This document shows positions 31,057 through 40,027 of a stretch of DNA of 64,000 nt, piece after piece. The notes beneath the pieces are model-generated. The model was not told the origin of the DNA. It searched no databases and saw only the letters and a list, made by a program, of their open reading frames with translations. A program made the translations under genes and the position numbers. Every line of letters starts with the position of its first letter. Within the stretch, counting starts at the first letter, position 1. The stretch comes from Polaromonas eurypsychrophila (lineage in GTDB: Bacteria; Pseudomonadota; Gammaproteobacteria; Burkholderiales; Burkholderiaceae_C), in assembly GCF_014641715.1 (NCBI RefSeq), contig NZ_BMIG01000017.1, positions 22,024 through 86,023 of the forward strand, read 5' to 3'.

Positions 31057-31338
31057 ATGACCGTCACCTCCCTCGCCACCCTCCCGCCGCGCAAGCTGCC
31101 TATGCGCGCCCTGCTCATGCTGCTGATGTGCATGGCCTTCCAGATCGCCGCCTGGGTGCTGATTATTATTGCCTTGCTGCAACTCGGCTTTGCAGTCTTC
31201 AATGACGAGCCCAACCCGCGCCTGCAAAGCCTGGGCCGCAGTGTGGGCCGCTACCTGGGCCAGATCGCCGCCTTCGTCTCCTTTTCTACCGAGACCCTGC
31301 CCTTCCCATTCAGCGACTGGCCGTCCGCAAAGGTCTAG
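31057..31338 (+). CDS. DUF4389 membrane protein
   Basis: 93 residues from the ATG at 31057, preceded by AAGGAG. A hydrophobic stretch at 18-47 (ALLMLLMCMAFQIAAWVLII) makes one or two membrane helices. The tail RYLGQIAAFVSFSTETLPF ending in PFSDWP is the DUF4389 signature. Function unknown; members sit in the inner membrane. Its 3' end overlaps the convergent phosphatase gene by four bases. Confidence 0.8.
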   Translation: MTVTSLATLPPRKLPMRALLMLLMCMAFQIAAWVLIIIALLQLGFAVFNDEPNPRLQSLGRSVGRYLGQIAAFVSFSTETLPFPFSDWPSAKV

Positions 31339-31922
31339 GGCGTCACCGAGCCCATCACCTGCAGGCTGCCGTCGGCTGCCGGCCGAACCACCACCCCTTC
31401 GGCCGAGGTCGGGTTCACACCCGTCAGCGCCGTGATGTTGACCTGGTGCGTCACCACGACCAAGGTGCCGGGGCCACGCCAGCGCACCAGAATGGCGCGG
31501 GCCTGCGCCGTCTGTGCATCGCTGATCCCGGACGATCTGCCGAAAAACGAATTGAAGGCCGGCTCGTCCTTCACAGCCTCATTGCCAAACGCCAGCCGCG
31601 CCGTGTCACGCGTGCGGCACCACTGCGAGCTCAGCACCGCACCCACATTGATCTTGCGGCTGCGGAACTGCTCCCCCAGCTTGCGCGCCTCGGCCCGGCC
31701 CGTGTCGTCCAGGTTGCGCTGCGTCGGGCAGTCGTTGAGCTTGAAGTTGGCCGGGTCGCCGATGCCGGGTGCAGTCGCGTGGCGGAACAGCACGATGGCG
31801 CCGGGCTGATTCAGGTCAGGCCAGGCGTCTGCGGCGGAGGCCACGGATACTGCAGATGCCAGCAGCGCAGCGCCCAAAAAGGGTGCAATGGACGGGATCA
31901 GGGAGGGGATCAGGCGGTTCAT
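31335..31922 (-). CDS. Exported histidine phosphatase family protein
   Basis: 195 residues from the ATG at 31922. Signal peptide at about 1-31 (IAPFLGAALLASAVSVASAA). The family motif LFRHATAPG replaces the usual RHG with RHA, and the second His is in VTHQVNITAL. R at SSQWCRTRDTA is the third pocket residue. It belongs to the phosphoglycerate-mutase-like superfamily and would be a periplasmic phosphatase, perhaps of small phosphate esters. The substrate is not indicated. Confidence 0.82.
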   Translation of the reverse strand: MNRLIPSLIPSIAPFLGAALLASAVSVASAADAWPDLNQPGAIVLFRHATAPGIGDPANFKLNDCPTQRNLDDTGRAEARKLGEQFRSRKINVGAVLSSQWCRTRDTARLAFGNEAVKDEPAFNSFFGRSSGISDAQTAQARAILVRWRGPGTLVVVTHQVNITALTGVNPTSAEGVVVRPAADGSLQVMGSVTP

Positions 31923-32002
31923 ACCCACAGGCTAACAAAGCAGGCTTATCCGAGTGGGTTGTGGGTGCAAGTTGCCAGTCCCCGCCCTGCCGCCTCCCCG
32001 CC

Positions 32003-32210
32003 CGTCATCCCGCATCTCTTCTTGTCATCCCGGGCTTGACCCGGGATCCATGCAGCCTGAACCACCGTCGCGTGGATGCAGCCATGGATTGCGGGTCAGG
32101 CCCGCAATGACAGCCGGGGAGATGAGTGTCCCCCCACCGAATGTCATCCCACCTCCCGGCCTGTCATCCCGCATCCTTTCTTGTCATCCCCGGGCTCGAC
32201 CCGGGATCCA
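32003..32210. repeat. GATCGAG/GGGCCTGACCC-type intergenic repeats, cluster
   Basis: Several hairpins in series: TCATCCCGGGCTTGACCCGG, GGATTGCGGGTCAGGCCCGC, then CCCGGGCTCGACCCGGGATC. It fills the 31923-32268 spacer. No gene seen in the spacer. Confidence 0.7.
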
Positions 32211-32268
32211 TCCCGCAATGCCCGAGTCGGTTGCCTGCGCGCCGCTTCCGGGGCAAGATAAGGTCTAC

Positions 32269-33306
32269 ATGTTTTTCCAATGGCCCCACTATCTCTGGCT
32301 GATGCTGGCCCTGCCGCTGCTGCCGGTGCTCTACCTCTGGCTGCTGCGGCGTAGAGGCAAGCTTGCCGTGCGCTACAGCAACCTGGGCATGGTGCGCGCT
32401 GCGTCCACCGGGCGCGCCTGGCGGCAACATGTTCCGCCTGCCCTGCTGCTGCTGGCCCTCGCCGGTTTGCTGCTGGCAACGGCGCGGCCGATGGCGAAGG
32501 TGCCGCTGCCCTGGGCCCGCACCACCATCATCCTGGCGATGGACGTGTCGCTCAGCATGCGCGTCAGCGACGTCAAGCCCACCCGCATGGTGGCCGCGCA
32601 AGAAGCGGCAAAACTGTTCCTGAAAGACCTGCCCAGAAAGATCGAGGTCGGTCTGGTCACCTTTGCAGGCAGCAGCCAGGTGGCGCATGCCGCAACGCTG
32701 GACCGCCCCGCCCTGGTCACAGCGATCGACGGATTTCAGATGCAGAGAGGCACCGCTATCGGCAGCGGCATCGTGAGCAGCCTGATCGAGCTGTTCCCGG
32801 ACCACGGCATCAGCTTGGAAGAGCTGACCTTCGGCATCAAGCCGCGCGGACGCAGCCTCGACGACAAGGACAAACCACCGCCCCTGCAGATCACCCCCGT
32901 GGCGCCGGGCTCCTACGATGCCGCGGCCATCATCCTGCTCAGCGATGGCCGCCGCACCACCGGCGTCGACACCCTGGAAGCAGCCAAGATGGCCGCCGAC
33001 CGCGGCGTGCGCGTCTACGTCATCGGCCTGGGCAGCGTCAACGACTCCGGCACCATGCCCGAAGGCATGCCGATCTATTTGCAACTCGACGAACCCACCC
33101 TGCGGGAGGTGGCCCGCATGACCGGCGGCGAGTACCACCATGCAGGCACAGCGGAAGCGCTGCGCAGCGTTTACGAAAACCTGGGGTCGAGAGTGCAGGT
33201 GCAGACGCGCGAGACCGAGGTTTCGGCCTTGCTGGCTTTGTTGTCGGCGGGGTTGGCGCTGGCGGCGGGGGTTTGCTCGCTGGTGTGGTTTCGGCGGGTT
33301 GTTTGA
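32269..33306 (+). CDS. Von Willebrand factor A domain membrane protein, BatA-like
   Basis: 345 residues from the ATG at 32269. Membrane helices lie near 8-25 and 55-72, and another at the C-terminus (ALLALLSAGLALAAGVCSLVW). The VWA domain between (about 85-300) has the MIDAS metal site DVSLSM at 92, with GSGIVSS and LLSDGRRTTG as the other MIDAS loops. This layout is that of BatA/BatB proteins of aerotolerance-type operons. No MoxR ATPase or DUF58 partner is encoded nearby, so it is an orphan. It faces the putative defence operon convergently. Confidence 0.85.
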   Translation: MFFQWPHYLWLMLALPLLPVLYLWLLRRRGKLAVRYSNLGMVRAASTGRAWRQHVPPALLLLALAGLLLATARPMAKVPLPWARTTIILAMDVSLSMRVSDVKPTRMVAAQEAAKLFLKDLPRKIEVGLVTFAGSSQVAHAATLDRPALVTAIDGFQMQRGTAIGSGIVSSLIELFPDHGISLEELTFGIKPRGRSLDDKDKPPPLQITPVAPGSYDAAAIILLSDGRRTTGVDTLEAAKMAADRGVRVYVIGLGSVNDSGTMPEGMPIYLQLDEPTLREVARMTGGEYHHAGTAEALRSVYENLGSRVQVQTRETEVSALLALLSAGLALAAGVCSLVWFRRVV

Positions 33307-33469
33307 GGATTTAGCTTCCCCAAGCATTTCCTTAAAACTCGGCAATGCGCCATCGCAGGCATCGAGCTTGAAGATCGACGGCTTGTCGATGCCCGGCACG
33401 ACGGTCTGACGGAGGGCGACGATGGCGCTAGGATGGTTAAGTCAGCAGAGACAAAGCAAGCCGAGCGGT

Positions 33470-34315
33470 TCAGAATTGCTTACCTGCCACCCAGAGCGCG
33501 CGTTGCTTGACCAACAGCCGATATAGCTGATTTGCCTGCATAGTTTTGTTGCTACTGACCTTGTCGCAAAACAGGGAGTAATAGCGAATAAACAAAGACC
33601 GGTCCTGAGAATAAACTCCACTCCAATCATTGGATGGAACACGCGACAGAATCTCGTTAAATAGAAAATTGTTCAGCGTTTTAGCGATGCCAATTGCAAT
33701 TGCGATAGCGTTTTGAAGTGCTACGTAGTCGAGCTTTAGGGGTTTCTCAAGCAGATTTTTGTGCTCGGAGAAACCTAGCGAGATGGCATTGCTAGTTCCC
33801 AGCTTTCCAAATCGGTGTACCGCACAGTGCCTCAGTTGACAAACACGAACATAGTCCTCAATAGACTTTTCCAAGTCTGCAGGGAAGGCCCCCTTTATTG
33901 CCAACAAATCACGCAACGCCTCGTGAATGCTCTTTTTACTAATAAAAGATCGACGCTCGAGTATTGCTTCTGGCAACAAATCTTTTGATAAGTGAAGAGC
34001 GGCACCAAACGACACGTCTTTATCGTTCACGGCCGCTTGGCTTTCTTCATCGAGTGAAATAATTTTTCTAAGCAATGTTCGAATGAAACTCTCTACAGCC
34101 GCAATTACCCCCAAAAGAACAAGCTGCCCTTGAAACGGATCAAAGTTCAGTGGCTGAGGCGCGAGTTTATTTATAGCTGCGACACGATTGAGGAATTCAT
34201 CGATTGGCGAATCTAACGACTCCTTGTAGAGCCTATCAAATAGAGCGTGCGTGATGAATACCGGATTTGCCGGTGCGACACAAACCGACAGCTTGGAACG
34301 AAAGTTAGTCGCCAT
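33470..34315 (-). CDS. HEPN-like protein of the MTase-ATPase operon
   Basis: 281 residues, ATG at 34315, 2 bases after the ATPase stop. It is largely helical. LLGVIAAVESFIRTLLRKII (about 67-86) and RVCQLRHCAVHRFGKLG (157-173) fit an all-helical HEPN domain, the latter giving the R162-x4-H167 catalytic motif of HEPN ribonucleases. In HEPN families this motif cleaves RNA in toxin, CRISPR and abortive-infection systems. I infer an RNase effector here. It is the last gene of the operon after the methyltransferase and ATPase. The sequence is AT-richer than the flanking chromosome. No named family recognised, so the function is inference. Confidence 0.6.
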   Translation of the reverse strand: MATNFRSKLSVCVAPANPVFITHALFDRLYKESLDSPIDEFLNRVAAINKLAPQPLNFDPFQGQLVLLGVIAAVESFIRTLLRKIISLDEESQAAVNDKDVSFGAALHLSKDLLPEAILERRSFISKKSIHEALRDLLAIKGAFPADLEKSIEDYVRVCQLRHCAVHRFGKLGTSNAISLGFSEHKNLLEKPLKLDYVALQNAIAIAIGIAKTLNNFLFNEILSRVPSNDWSGVYSQDRSLFIRYYSLFCDKVSSNKTMQANQLYRLLVKQRALWVAGKQF

Positions 34316-34317
34316 GA

Positions 34318-36003
34318 TTACGACAAAAATTCTGTGATCGTAAGAGCGACCTTGCCAATGATCCCACTGGCTCGGACCGGCCCCACATAGCTTGCCCGCT
34401 GTAGATCTCCTGAAGCATTTTGAGAGGCGTAGACATGGCCCACGTTTCGTATTTTGGTATCGCTGTGGATCCGAGCTATCAACGCCTCGCTGATTCCCGG
34501 TATTTTCTCCAGCGGCAATTTCATGCACTCCTCAAACAAGGACGAGGCTACTAACTCCGCACCGCAGTTATGGCAGAAGCGCTGAGATTCATTTATTCGC
34601 GCAGTGCTGCACTGCGGGCAGGGGGGCAAGTCCAACTTGAGGCTGATCAGCTCATCTGGTGTCAAAAGAGTAGACAAGTCTCTGCGTATAGGGTGCTTCG
34701 CAACTTGCCTTCGCATATACAACGATACTTCTCTGAACGAAGACCCTTTACCTTCGCGAAAAACACCCTGCTGTTGTAGGAACGCCAGATGGGGAATAAA
34801 TCTATCGTATTTTCTATTCGGCCCATGAGATACCGCCTGCAGCGGAAAGAGCATTCCGATCTCCACCAAAAATCTGAGCATCCGTTCAGCTAAGGGGTTC
34901 CGAACACTGTCCTGCCTAACACCAAGGACAATATTTCGTGTACTGGAATCACCACCCTGCGCCGAAGCAATTTCCATAACGGCTTTATCAAAAAATTTCC
35001 GCCCTGTTGAGACGACAGAAGAAAATTGTTTTAGTTTTATACCCAACGAGTCATATTCAGCGCCAATCAACTCCGTTTGACGTTCCACAATTTTGTTAAT
35101 TTTCTGCTGGGACGTGCCGGCCTGAGTGTCAAGATATTCCCTCAACAATCGAAGATAAGCACGAGGCACCCCAAAAGCCACATACTTGAACAATTCCAGA
35201 GTATCCAGACTAATTCTTCCAACCTCTTCAGCAGTAAGGCGGAGACTCGCTATGTCACCCATGATTTGGCTGTAATTCGCATCTTCGACAGACAACCAGA
35301 GCGGCACCTCTTCGATTTCATGGGAGACGTGAAATGTTGGCCCATACTGAGTGGAGCCTGGATAGACCGATGCCTTAGGCGCAATAGTTTCACGTTTGAG
35401 CAAACGATATATATCGAAGAAGGCCGCTAGATATTGGTCTGCCAGACTCAGTGCGGCGTCGTCCAATAAGAAAATTGCTCGCTTTCGAGTGAACTGCTTG
35501 CACAAAATTGCGACAGCGGCCACCACGTGTTCAATAGTAAGGTTCCTGCCGAAACTTTCATACAGTTCCGCGCCACTACCTCTCTCTAGCAGCGACACCA
35601 ATTCACGAAGTTGGCTCTCGTCGTAGAAGTTACTTTTACCAGCCAACACATCACTTGACTGTTGGGCGTCACGTAGAAGCTCAAAGCAACTAAGAAGAAG
35701 TTTGGCCAGCACCCAAGAATGAAACCGTTGGAGCGCGTCGGGAGATTTTTTGAGCAATGGCTCAAGATTGAGATAGTGGCTAAAGTTGGCATAAAGCGCC
35801 AGCGGGGCAGAGACGGTTCTCATGGCATGTAAATACGTGTACCGCATCACATGAGTTTTTCCGGTGCCACGCGGTCCCACAAGCAACTTTGCCCCTGGGC
35901 CCAACAGTTTTTGGCGAGCGGTCCTAAATATGTCACCCTCTGCAAGAGTTTCGTCAATAGTCTGCAGGGAAAGTTGATCTGCCCGCTCTTCGAATTCAGC
36001 CAT
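34318..36003 (-). CDS. P-loop ATPase with zinc ribbon and helix-hairpin-helix tail
   Basis: 561 residues. Start ATG at 36003, with GGAGGAG 8 bases upstream; the GTG at 36012 is unlikely. Walker A is GPRGTGKT at 43-50 and Walker B AIFLLDDAA near 176-184, with an ORC/CDC6- or STAND-like layout. A C2-C2 zinc ribbon (C462, C465, C477, C480: CPQC...CHNC) follows. Then two helix-hairpin-helix-like segments (KIPGISEALIARIH; YVGPVRASGIIGKVAL). The tail probably binds DNA. Between methyltransferase and HEPN genes, it may be the sensor/switch of a defence system (inference). Confidence 0.75.
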   Translation of the reverse strand: MAEFEERADQLSLQTIDETLAEGDIFRTARQKLLGPGAKLLVGPRGTGKTHVMRYTYLHAMRTVSAPLALYANFSHYLNLEPLLKKSPDALQRFHSWVLAKLLLSCFELLRDAQQSSDVLAGKSNFYDESQLRELVSLLERGSGAELYESFGRNLTIEHVVAAVAILCKQFTRKRAIFLLDDAALSLADQYLAAFFDIYRLLKRETIAPKASVYPGSTQYGPTFHVSHEIEEVPLWLSVEDANYSQIMGDIASLRLTAEEVGRISLDTLELFKYVAFGVPRAYLRLLREYLDTQAGTSQQKINKIVERQTELIGAEYDSLGIKLKQFSSVVSTGRKFFDKAVMEIASAQGGDSSTRNIVLGVRQDSVRNPLAERMLRFLVEIGMLFPLQAVSHGPNRKYDRFIPHLAFLQQQGVFREGKGSSFREVSLYMRRQVAKHPIRRDLSTLLTPDELISLKLDLPPCPQCSTARINESQRFCHNCGAELVASSLFEECMKLPLEKIPGISEALIARIHSDTKIRNVGHVYASQNASGDLQRASYVGPVRASGIIGKVALTITEFLS

Positions 36004-36044
36004 GGGTCTCACTCCTCCAATTATTTTTCTCTTTATCGCTCTGA

Positions 36045-37277
36045 CTAAATATGTACAGGAAAAGCGAGAAGATCAGTCTTGGTAAGCTGCTTAGCACTGA
36101 CGCCGTAGGCTCGCGACGCAAGCCAGGCCTTTCCTTCTAAACTCGTCAACTGCGCCAATACCGCGATTCGATATTGTTTGGGCACTCGCAGAACATATAC
36201 GCAGTCAGTGACCACTGCAGTGCCTCGGGAGATTCCGACAACCTTGTCTTCAAGATTTCGTCCAACTCTCCCGATCAAAATATCCCCACTCTCCGCCACC
36301 GTTAGTCTCGCATCTACCGGTTTTTTTCGGAATCCCAGTTTTTGCAGATCTATCCAACAGCCGCGCGCATCAGAAATGAGGTCCGTTGTGTGCAGCACCG
36401 GGAATGGATTACCGTTTCTTTCCGAACTACTGAGCGATCCCCGCTGAAGTTGGACACATATTGAGCCTAAGGAAATTGGACTGGCGCCTTCGCATGGAGT
36501 TTGAACATGATGAGCGTGGTATTCGAAGTCAAGTCGTTCGATCGCGTCTTCGACCTTAACGAGTAGTTCGTGTTGAATGCCAAGATGCGCATCAAACCGC
36601 TGCAAAGGCACCGGACTCCTCGTTACATTACCTTTGCTTATCACCGCTATGTAAGCCTGTGCATCCGTATTTGTAAATGAGTTTCGTGGAAGTCGAATAG
36701 TTCGATGCAACTGATATTGCTTGAGAAGTTGCTCTCGAAAGCGCCGATACTTTTTAGCTGACACCAAGGTGTCAGGCAGAACAATCCCCAGTGTCGCAGT
36801 CTCGTTAAGCAGCCTCAAATTCTGCGCTAGAAATAGTAGCGCAGCATCAACATCGCTCATAACAGGTAGACAGCCACTGAAGCCCGCGTCTTCTAATATT
36901 TCTCCAAATCCTTTCCGCCATGCAGGCGTGATGAAAGGCGGATTACATACTGCAGCATCAATTGAACTGGCTTTCGCAGAGATTAGCCTAGGCAGGTCAG
37001 AGCTAAGCGCGTCTGCACGAATATGGCTATGACGGGATCCCCAATGGGCTGAAAAAAGTTTTCGCAATTTAGCGGAAGCCTTGCCGTCAACATCTACAGT
37101 TAACAACTCAGCATCAGCCCAGCGGCCTCCTGCTGCGAGTGAAAGGGAACCGCCCCCCGCCCCCAAGTCGAGGATTTTTGCGGGCGCCAACCCGTCCATC
37201 TGGTCAACTAGCAGGCTGCCAATAGTTTCTTTTGTGTAGTAACGACCAAGCCTGTCAGAGCCTTCAATTCTTTCCAA
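36045..37277 (-). CDS. N6-adenine DNA methyltransferase with specificity-like C-terminus
   Basis: 410 residues. Start is TTG at 37277 with GGAGGG 10 bases before it. SAM-binding motif I is ILDLGAGGGSLS (35-46), and motif IV is NPPF at 112-115 (gamma-type N6-adenine). The start RLGRYYTKETIGSLLVD matches type I/IIG-like methylases. The last 140 residues (LGSICVQLQRGSLSS; GDILIGRVGR; GTAVVTDCVYVLRVP) resemble a type I specificity/TRD half, so methylase and target recognition are fused. It would mark self DNA. It is the first gene of the operon, 41 bases before the ATPase. There is no nuclease subunit in the cluster. Confidence 0.8.
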   Translation of the reverse strand: MERIEGSDRLGRYYTKETIGSLLVDQMDGLAPAKILDLGAGGGSLSLAAGGRWADAELLTVDVDGKASAKLRKLFSAHWGSRHSHIRADALSSDLPRLISAKASSIDAAVCNPPFITPAWRKGFGEILEDAGFSGCLPVMSDVDAALLFLAQNLRLLNETATLGIVLPDTLVSAKKYRRFREQLLKQYQLHRTIRLPRNSFTNTDAQAYIAVISKGNVTRSPVPLQRFDAHLGIQHELLVKVEDAIERLDFEYHAHHVQTPCEGASPISLGSICVQLQRGSLSSSERNGNPFPVLHTTDLISDARGCWIDLQKLGFRKKPVDARLTVAESGDILIGRVGRNLEDKVVGISRGTAVVTDCVYVLRVPKQYRIAVLAQLTSLEGKAWLASRAYGVSAKQLTKTDLLAFPVHI

Positions 37278-37529
37278 GATGCTATTCCCTCCAGCTAACA
37301 GAGATTACAACACGTGAGCGCGCTAGCAGTCACCCACCAACTGAAGGTAGCTTGAGACGGAGTTCGAGATGGTGGATGGGGCGTCAGGCCGCACTGACCT
37401 CTTACTGGACGTGGGACCCCTCCCACACAAGCTCAGGCATTGCAGCAGTATCGCCATGCTGAAGCGGCGCGCACGCTGAAGGAACAGGTTCACTCAGGCC
37501 CTGCATTCCCTCAACCCCACAGGACCCCC

Positions 37530-37718
37530 ATGACCGACCCACGCAACATTGCCCACGATAAAAAAGTTCAGCAAGAAAAGAAACACCGCGGCGAAGAGAT
37601 CGCTCCGGGCGCGGAGCATGCCGTTCAGCCCGGCAAGAAACCGCATCTTGCCACCACCGACGACAAGCCCGAGACCGACGGTGATATGGCTGAGAAGGAC
37701 GAGCAGCCTGCGGGCTAA
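37530..37718 (+). CDS. Small hydrophilic hypothetical protein
   Basis: 62 residues from the ATG at 37530 (MTDPRNIAHDKKVQQEKKHR...). It is dominated by Lys, Glu, Asp and His with no hydrophobic core, so probably disordered. ACAGGACC serves as the ribosome site. It is followed 15 bases later by a strong terminator, which supports a real transcription unit. Similar short charged proteins are annotated in Comamonadaceae without function. Confidence 0.6.
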   Translation: MTDPRNIAHDKKVQQEKKHRGEEIAPGAEHAVQPGKKPHLATTDDKPETDGDMAEKDEQPAG

Positions 37719-37733
37719 GCGACCTTCCCAACG

Positions 37734-37770
37734 AAAAAGCCTGCTGCATAAATGTGCAGCAGGCTTTTTT
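37734..37770 (+). terminator. Strong Rho-independent terminator, bidirectional
   Basis: A 15-bp perfect stem (AAAAAGCCTGCTGCA and its inverse) with a 6-base loop, ending in TTTTTT. The A run on the other side makes it work in both directions. It ends the small hydrophilic protein gene. Confidence 0.9.
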
Positions 37771-37838
37771 CATGTCGGGGGCGGTCAGCATCGGGCCCTT
37801 GCCCATCACGTACAGCAGACGTAACAAGCCGCCGCGCA

Positions 37839-38004
37839 AGGGAAGCGCTGAACAAGTCCTGGCGGATGAGCAGCGGCCGGATCGGGATGGGATGCAAGGC
37901 GGATTTCACAGCCAATAGCCCAGCTATTGGCAAGGAATTCAACGCAGCAGACCGCCCGAGCCCGGATGATCGCGCGCCGCGGGGGACTTGTTCAGCGCTT
38001 CCCT
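37839..38004. mobile_element. MITE of 166 bp with perfect 21-bp terminal inverted repeats
   Basis: Left end AGGGAAGCGCTGAACAAGTC (37839 on) and right end its exact inverse, finishing at 38004. No coding capacity. The right end supplies the last two bases of the GST stop codon at 38003-38005, so the element touches the 3' end of that gene. Confidence 0.65.
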
Positions 38005-38644
38005 ATTTCAGCAGCAGCTTCATGCCAGGGTCTCCCTTGGCCATGGCGGCGATATAGGCCGGGCGCTGCGCAATGCGGGCAAGGTAGGCCAGCAGGTTCG
38101 GATAAGCGCTGATATCCCAGGGCTGGAAGTAGCGCATGGTGGTCAGGGTGAACACATTCATGATGTCCGCTGCGGTAAACGCGCTACCGGCGAAGTACGG
38201 TGCCTCGCCCAACCGTGCCTCGACCATGGCCAAGGCCCGTGTCACACGTTCTTGCGCCGACAGTGTGGCGGGGTGGCCTTTTGCCGCCTCGATACGGCCC
38301 AACACCATGTTGCGTCCCAGATGAGGCTGCAGGTTGCCGTTGGGGAAGTGGAACCAGTAAAGGTAGTTGCCGAAATCAGGATGCTCTGGCGGCAGCGCCA
38401 AGCGCCCGCCACCATGCCTGGCAATGATGTATTGCACGATCGCGCCCGATTCGGCAATCTGTACGTCACCATCGGTCATCACCGGAGCCGTTCCGGCCGG
38501 GTGCAGCGCGCGCAATTCGGGCGGCGCAAGCCGTGTCACCGGATCACGGGTGTAATGCTTGAGCTCGTAGCCAATGGCGAGCTCTTCGCACAGCCATACG
38601 ACGCGTTCAGATTGCGAGATGCCAAGGTGGTGGATGGTGAGCAT
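38003..38644 (-). CDS. Glutathione S-transferase family protein
   Basis: 213 residues from the ATG at 38644. The thioredoxin-like domain has LGISQSERVVWLCEELAIGY, the cis-Pro block GTAPVMTDGDVQIAESGAIV and the glutathione-binding E-S pair. The helical domain has FTAADIMNVFTL and YPNLLAYLARIAQRPAY. The class is not evident. The C-terminal codons and stop abut a MITE, and the end (GDPGMKLLLK) looks complete against other GSTs, so the insertion has not cut into a conserved part. Confidence 0.9.
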   Translation of the reverse strand: MLTIHHLGISQSERVVWLCEELAIGYELKHYTRDPVTRLAPPELRALHPAGTAPVMTDGDVQIAESGAIVQYIIARHGGGRLALPPEHPDFGNYLYWFHFPNGNLQPHLGRNMVLGRIEAAKGHPATLSAQERVTRALAMVEARLGEAPYFAGSAFTAADIMNVFTLTTMRYFQPWDISAYPNLLAYLARIAQRPAYIAAMAKGDPGMKLLLK

Positions 38645-38709
38645 GTGGCAGTCTACCCCGCACGCTTGACCAGCGGCAGCTGCGGTCACTGCAGCCAGTC
38701 AGGCGCGAA

Positions 38710-39903
38710 TCAAAGTGCCTTACCCAAGCGCGCCACACCCTCTTCGATCTTCCCCACATCGGCCGTCGCAAAGCTGAGCCGGAAGGTACTCACATCCGGC
38801 TCACCCGCAAAGAACGGCGCACCCGGCACGAAGGCCACGCCCTGGTTTATCGCCCTTTTTGCAAACTCGCCAGCATCCTTGGTCTTGCCGCCCGCCCCCG
38901 TGAGGCGCGCCCAGAAAAACAGGCCGCCTTGCGGCTGGGTGAACTCGATGGCGTCGCCTAACTCGCGCTTGAGGGCCGCGCCCATCGCCAGCGCGCGCTC
39001 GCCGTAGGCCTTGCGGACTTTCGCCAGGGTGGCGGGCATGCGGCCGGCCTTCAGATACTGCGCGGCGGTCGCCTGGGCGAAGGTGCTGGTGTGGGCGTCG
39101 CTGAACTGCTTGCACATGGTCGCCTTGGCCAGCAGCTCGGCTGGGGCGATCATCCAGCCCACGCGCAAGCCGGGGCTCAGCACCTTGCTCATGGAGCCGC
39201 AATGCGCGATCAGCTCGCGGCTGCCGGGCACGTCTTTGCTCAGGCTCAGGATGGACGGCGGCGGCGCTTCGTTGAAGTAGAGGTCGCCATACGGGTCGTC
39301 CTCGACCACCAGAGTGTTGTACTTGACGGCCAGCGCCAGCACTTTTTTGCGGCGCTCCAGGCTCAGCATGGCGCCGCTGGGGTTGCCGAAGGTCGGGATC
39401 AAATAGACAAACTTTGGCTTGTGCTCGGCCATCAGCTTTTCGAGTTCGTCGGTGTCCACGCCATTGGCGTCGATGGGCGCGCTGACCAGGTCGGCGCCGT
39501 AGAGGCGGAAGCACTGGATCGTGGCCAGAAAGGTCGGGCCTTCGACGATCACCTTGTCGCCGGGGTCGATCATGGTTTTGCCGAGCAGGTCCAGCGCCTG
39601 CTGGCTGCCGGTGGTGACGATCAGGCCGTCGGGCGCCACAGTCACGCCCTTGCTGCCCATGAAGGCGGCGAGCTGTTCGCGCAGCGGGTTGTAGCCTTCG
39701 GTCGCGCCGTATTGCAGCGCGCCGCCGGCTTCTTCAGTCAGGGCCTTGTTGGCGGCCTCTTTAATTCCTTCGACGTCGAACATGGCGCTGTCCGGAAAGC
39801 CGCCGGCAAAGCTGATGATGCCGGGCTTGCCCAGCAGCTTGAACAGTTCACGGATGGCAGAGGTCTCGACGTTGTTGAGGCGGTCGGCAAAGGGCAAAGG
39901 CAT
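38710..39903 (-). CDS. PLP-dependent aminotransferase, class I/II, LysN/2-aminoadipate-like
   Basis: 397 residues from the ATG at 39903. The fold type I layout is complete: GALQYGATEGYNPLRE, TTGSQQALDL, NPSGAML, VVEDDPYGDLYF, and the PLP lysine K240 in SMSKVLSPGLRVGW. This pattern is that of the 2-aminoadipate/MocR-type subgroup (LysN, valine or aromatic aminotransferases), without the GntR DNA-binding part. The amino donor cannot be read from sequence. It is divergent from the dienelactone hydrolase at 40028. Confidence 0.88.
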   Translation of the reverse strand: MPLPFADRLNNVETSAIRELFKLLGKPGIISFAGGFPDSAMFDVEGIKEAANKALTEEAGGALQYGATEGYNPLREQLAAFMGSKGVTVAPDGLIVTTGSQQALDLLGKTMIDPGDKVIVEGPTFLATIQCFRLYGADLVSAPIDANGVDTDELEKLMAEHKPKFVYLIPTFGNPSGAMLSLERRKKVLALAVKYNTLVVEDDPYGDLYFNEAPPPSILSLSKDVPGSRELIAHCGSMSKVLSPGLRVGWMIAPAELLAKATMCKQFSDAHTSTFAQATAAQYLKAGRMPATLAKVRKAYGERALAMGAALKRELGDAIEFTQPQGGLFFWARLTGAGGKTKDAGEFAKRAINQGVAFVPGAPFFAGEPDVSTFRLSFATADVGKIEEGVARLGKAL

Positions 39904-40027
39904 GGCGGGCTCTCTTTCTGCTGGGCATTGTCGCCAATTTGCGCGCAGCTTTCTTGCGGGGCGGGCGTTGGCGGCAGAATACCGGCATGCCGCCAGGTTT
40001 GTCATCCCCTTCATTTGAGGCGCATCC

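Noticed and set aside
32164..33399. 411-codon minus-strand open frame, including MPGIDKPSIFKLDACDGALP at its start
   Set aside because: Mostly antisense of the VWA gene. The first 30 codons look protein-like and may be a remnant of a gene cut by the defence-operon insertion, but I could not support that.
33470..37277. Classical type I or type II restriction-modification locus
   Set aside because: A methyltransferase is present, but there is no HsdR-like helicase or recognisable endonuclease; the partners are a zinc-ribbon ATPase and a HEPN-like protein.
37411..37426. Terminator-like hairpin GTGGGA-CCCC-TCCCAC
   Set aside because: Only a 6-bp stem and no T run, so it cannot be called a terminator.
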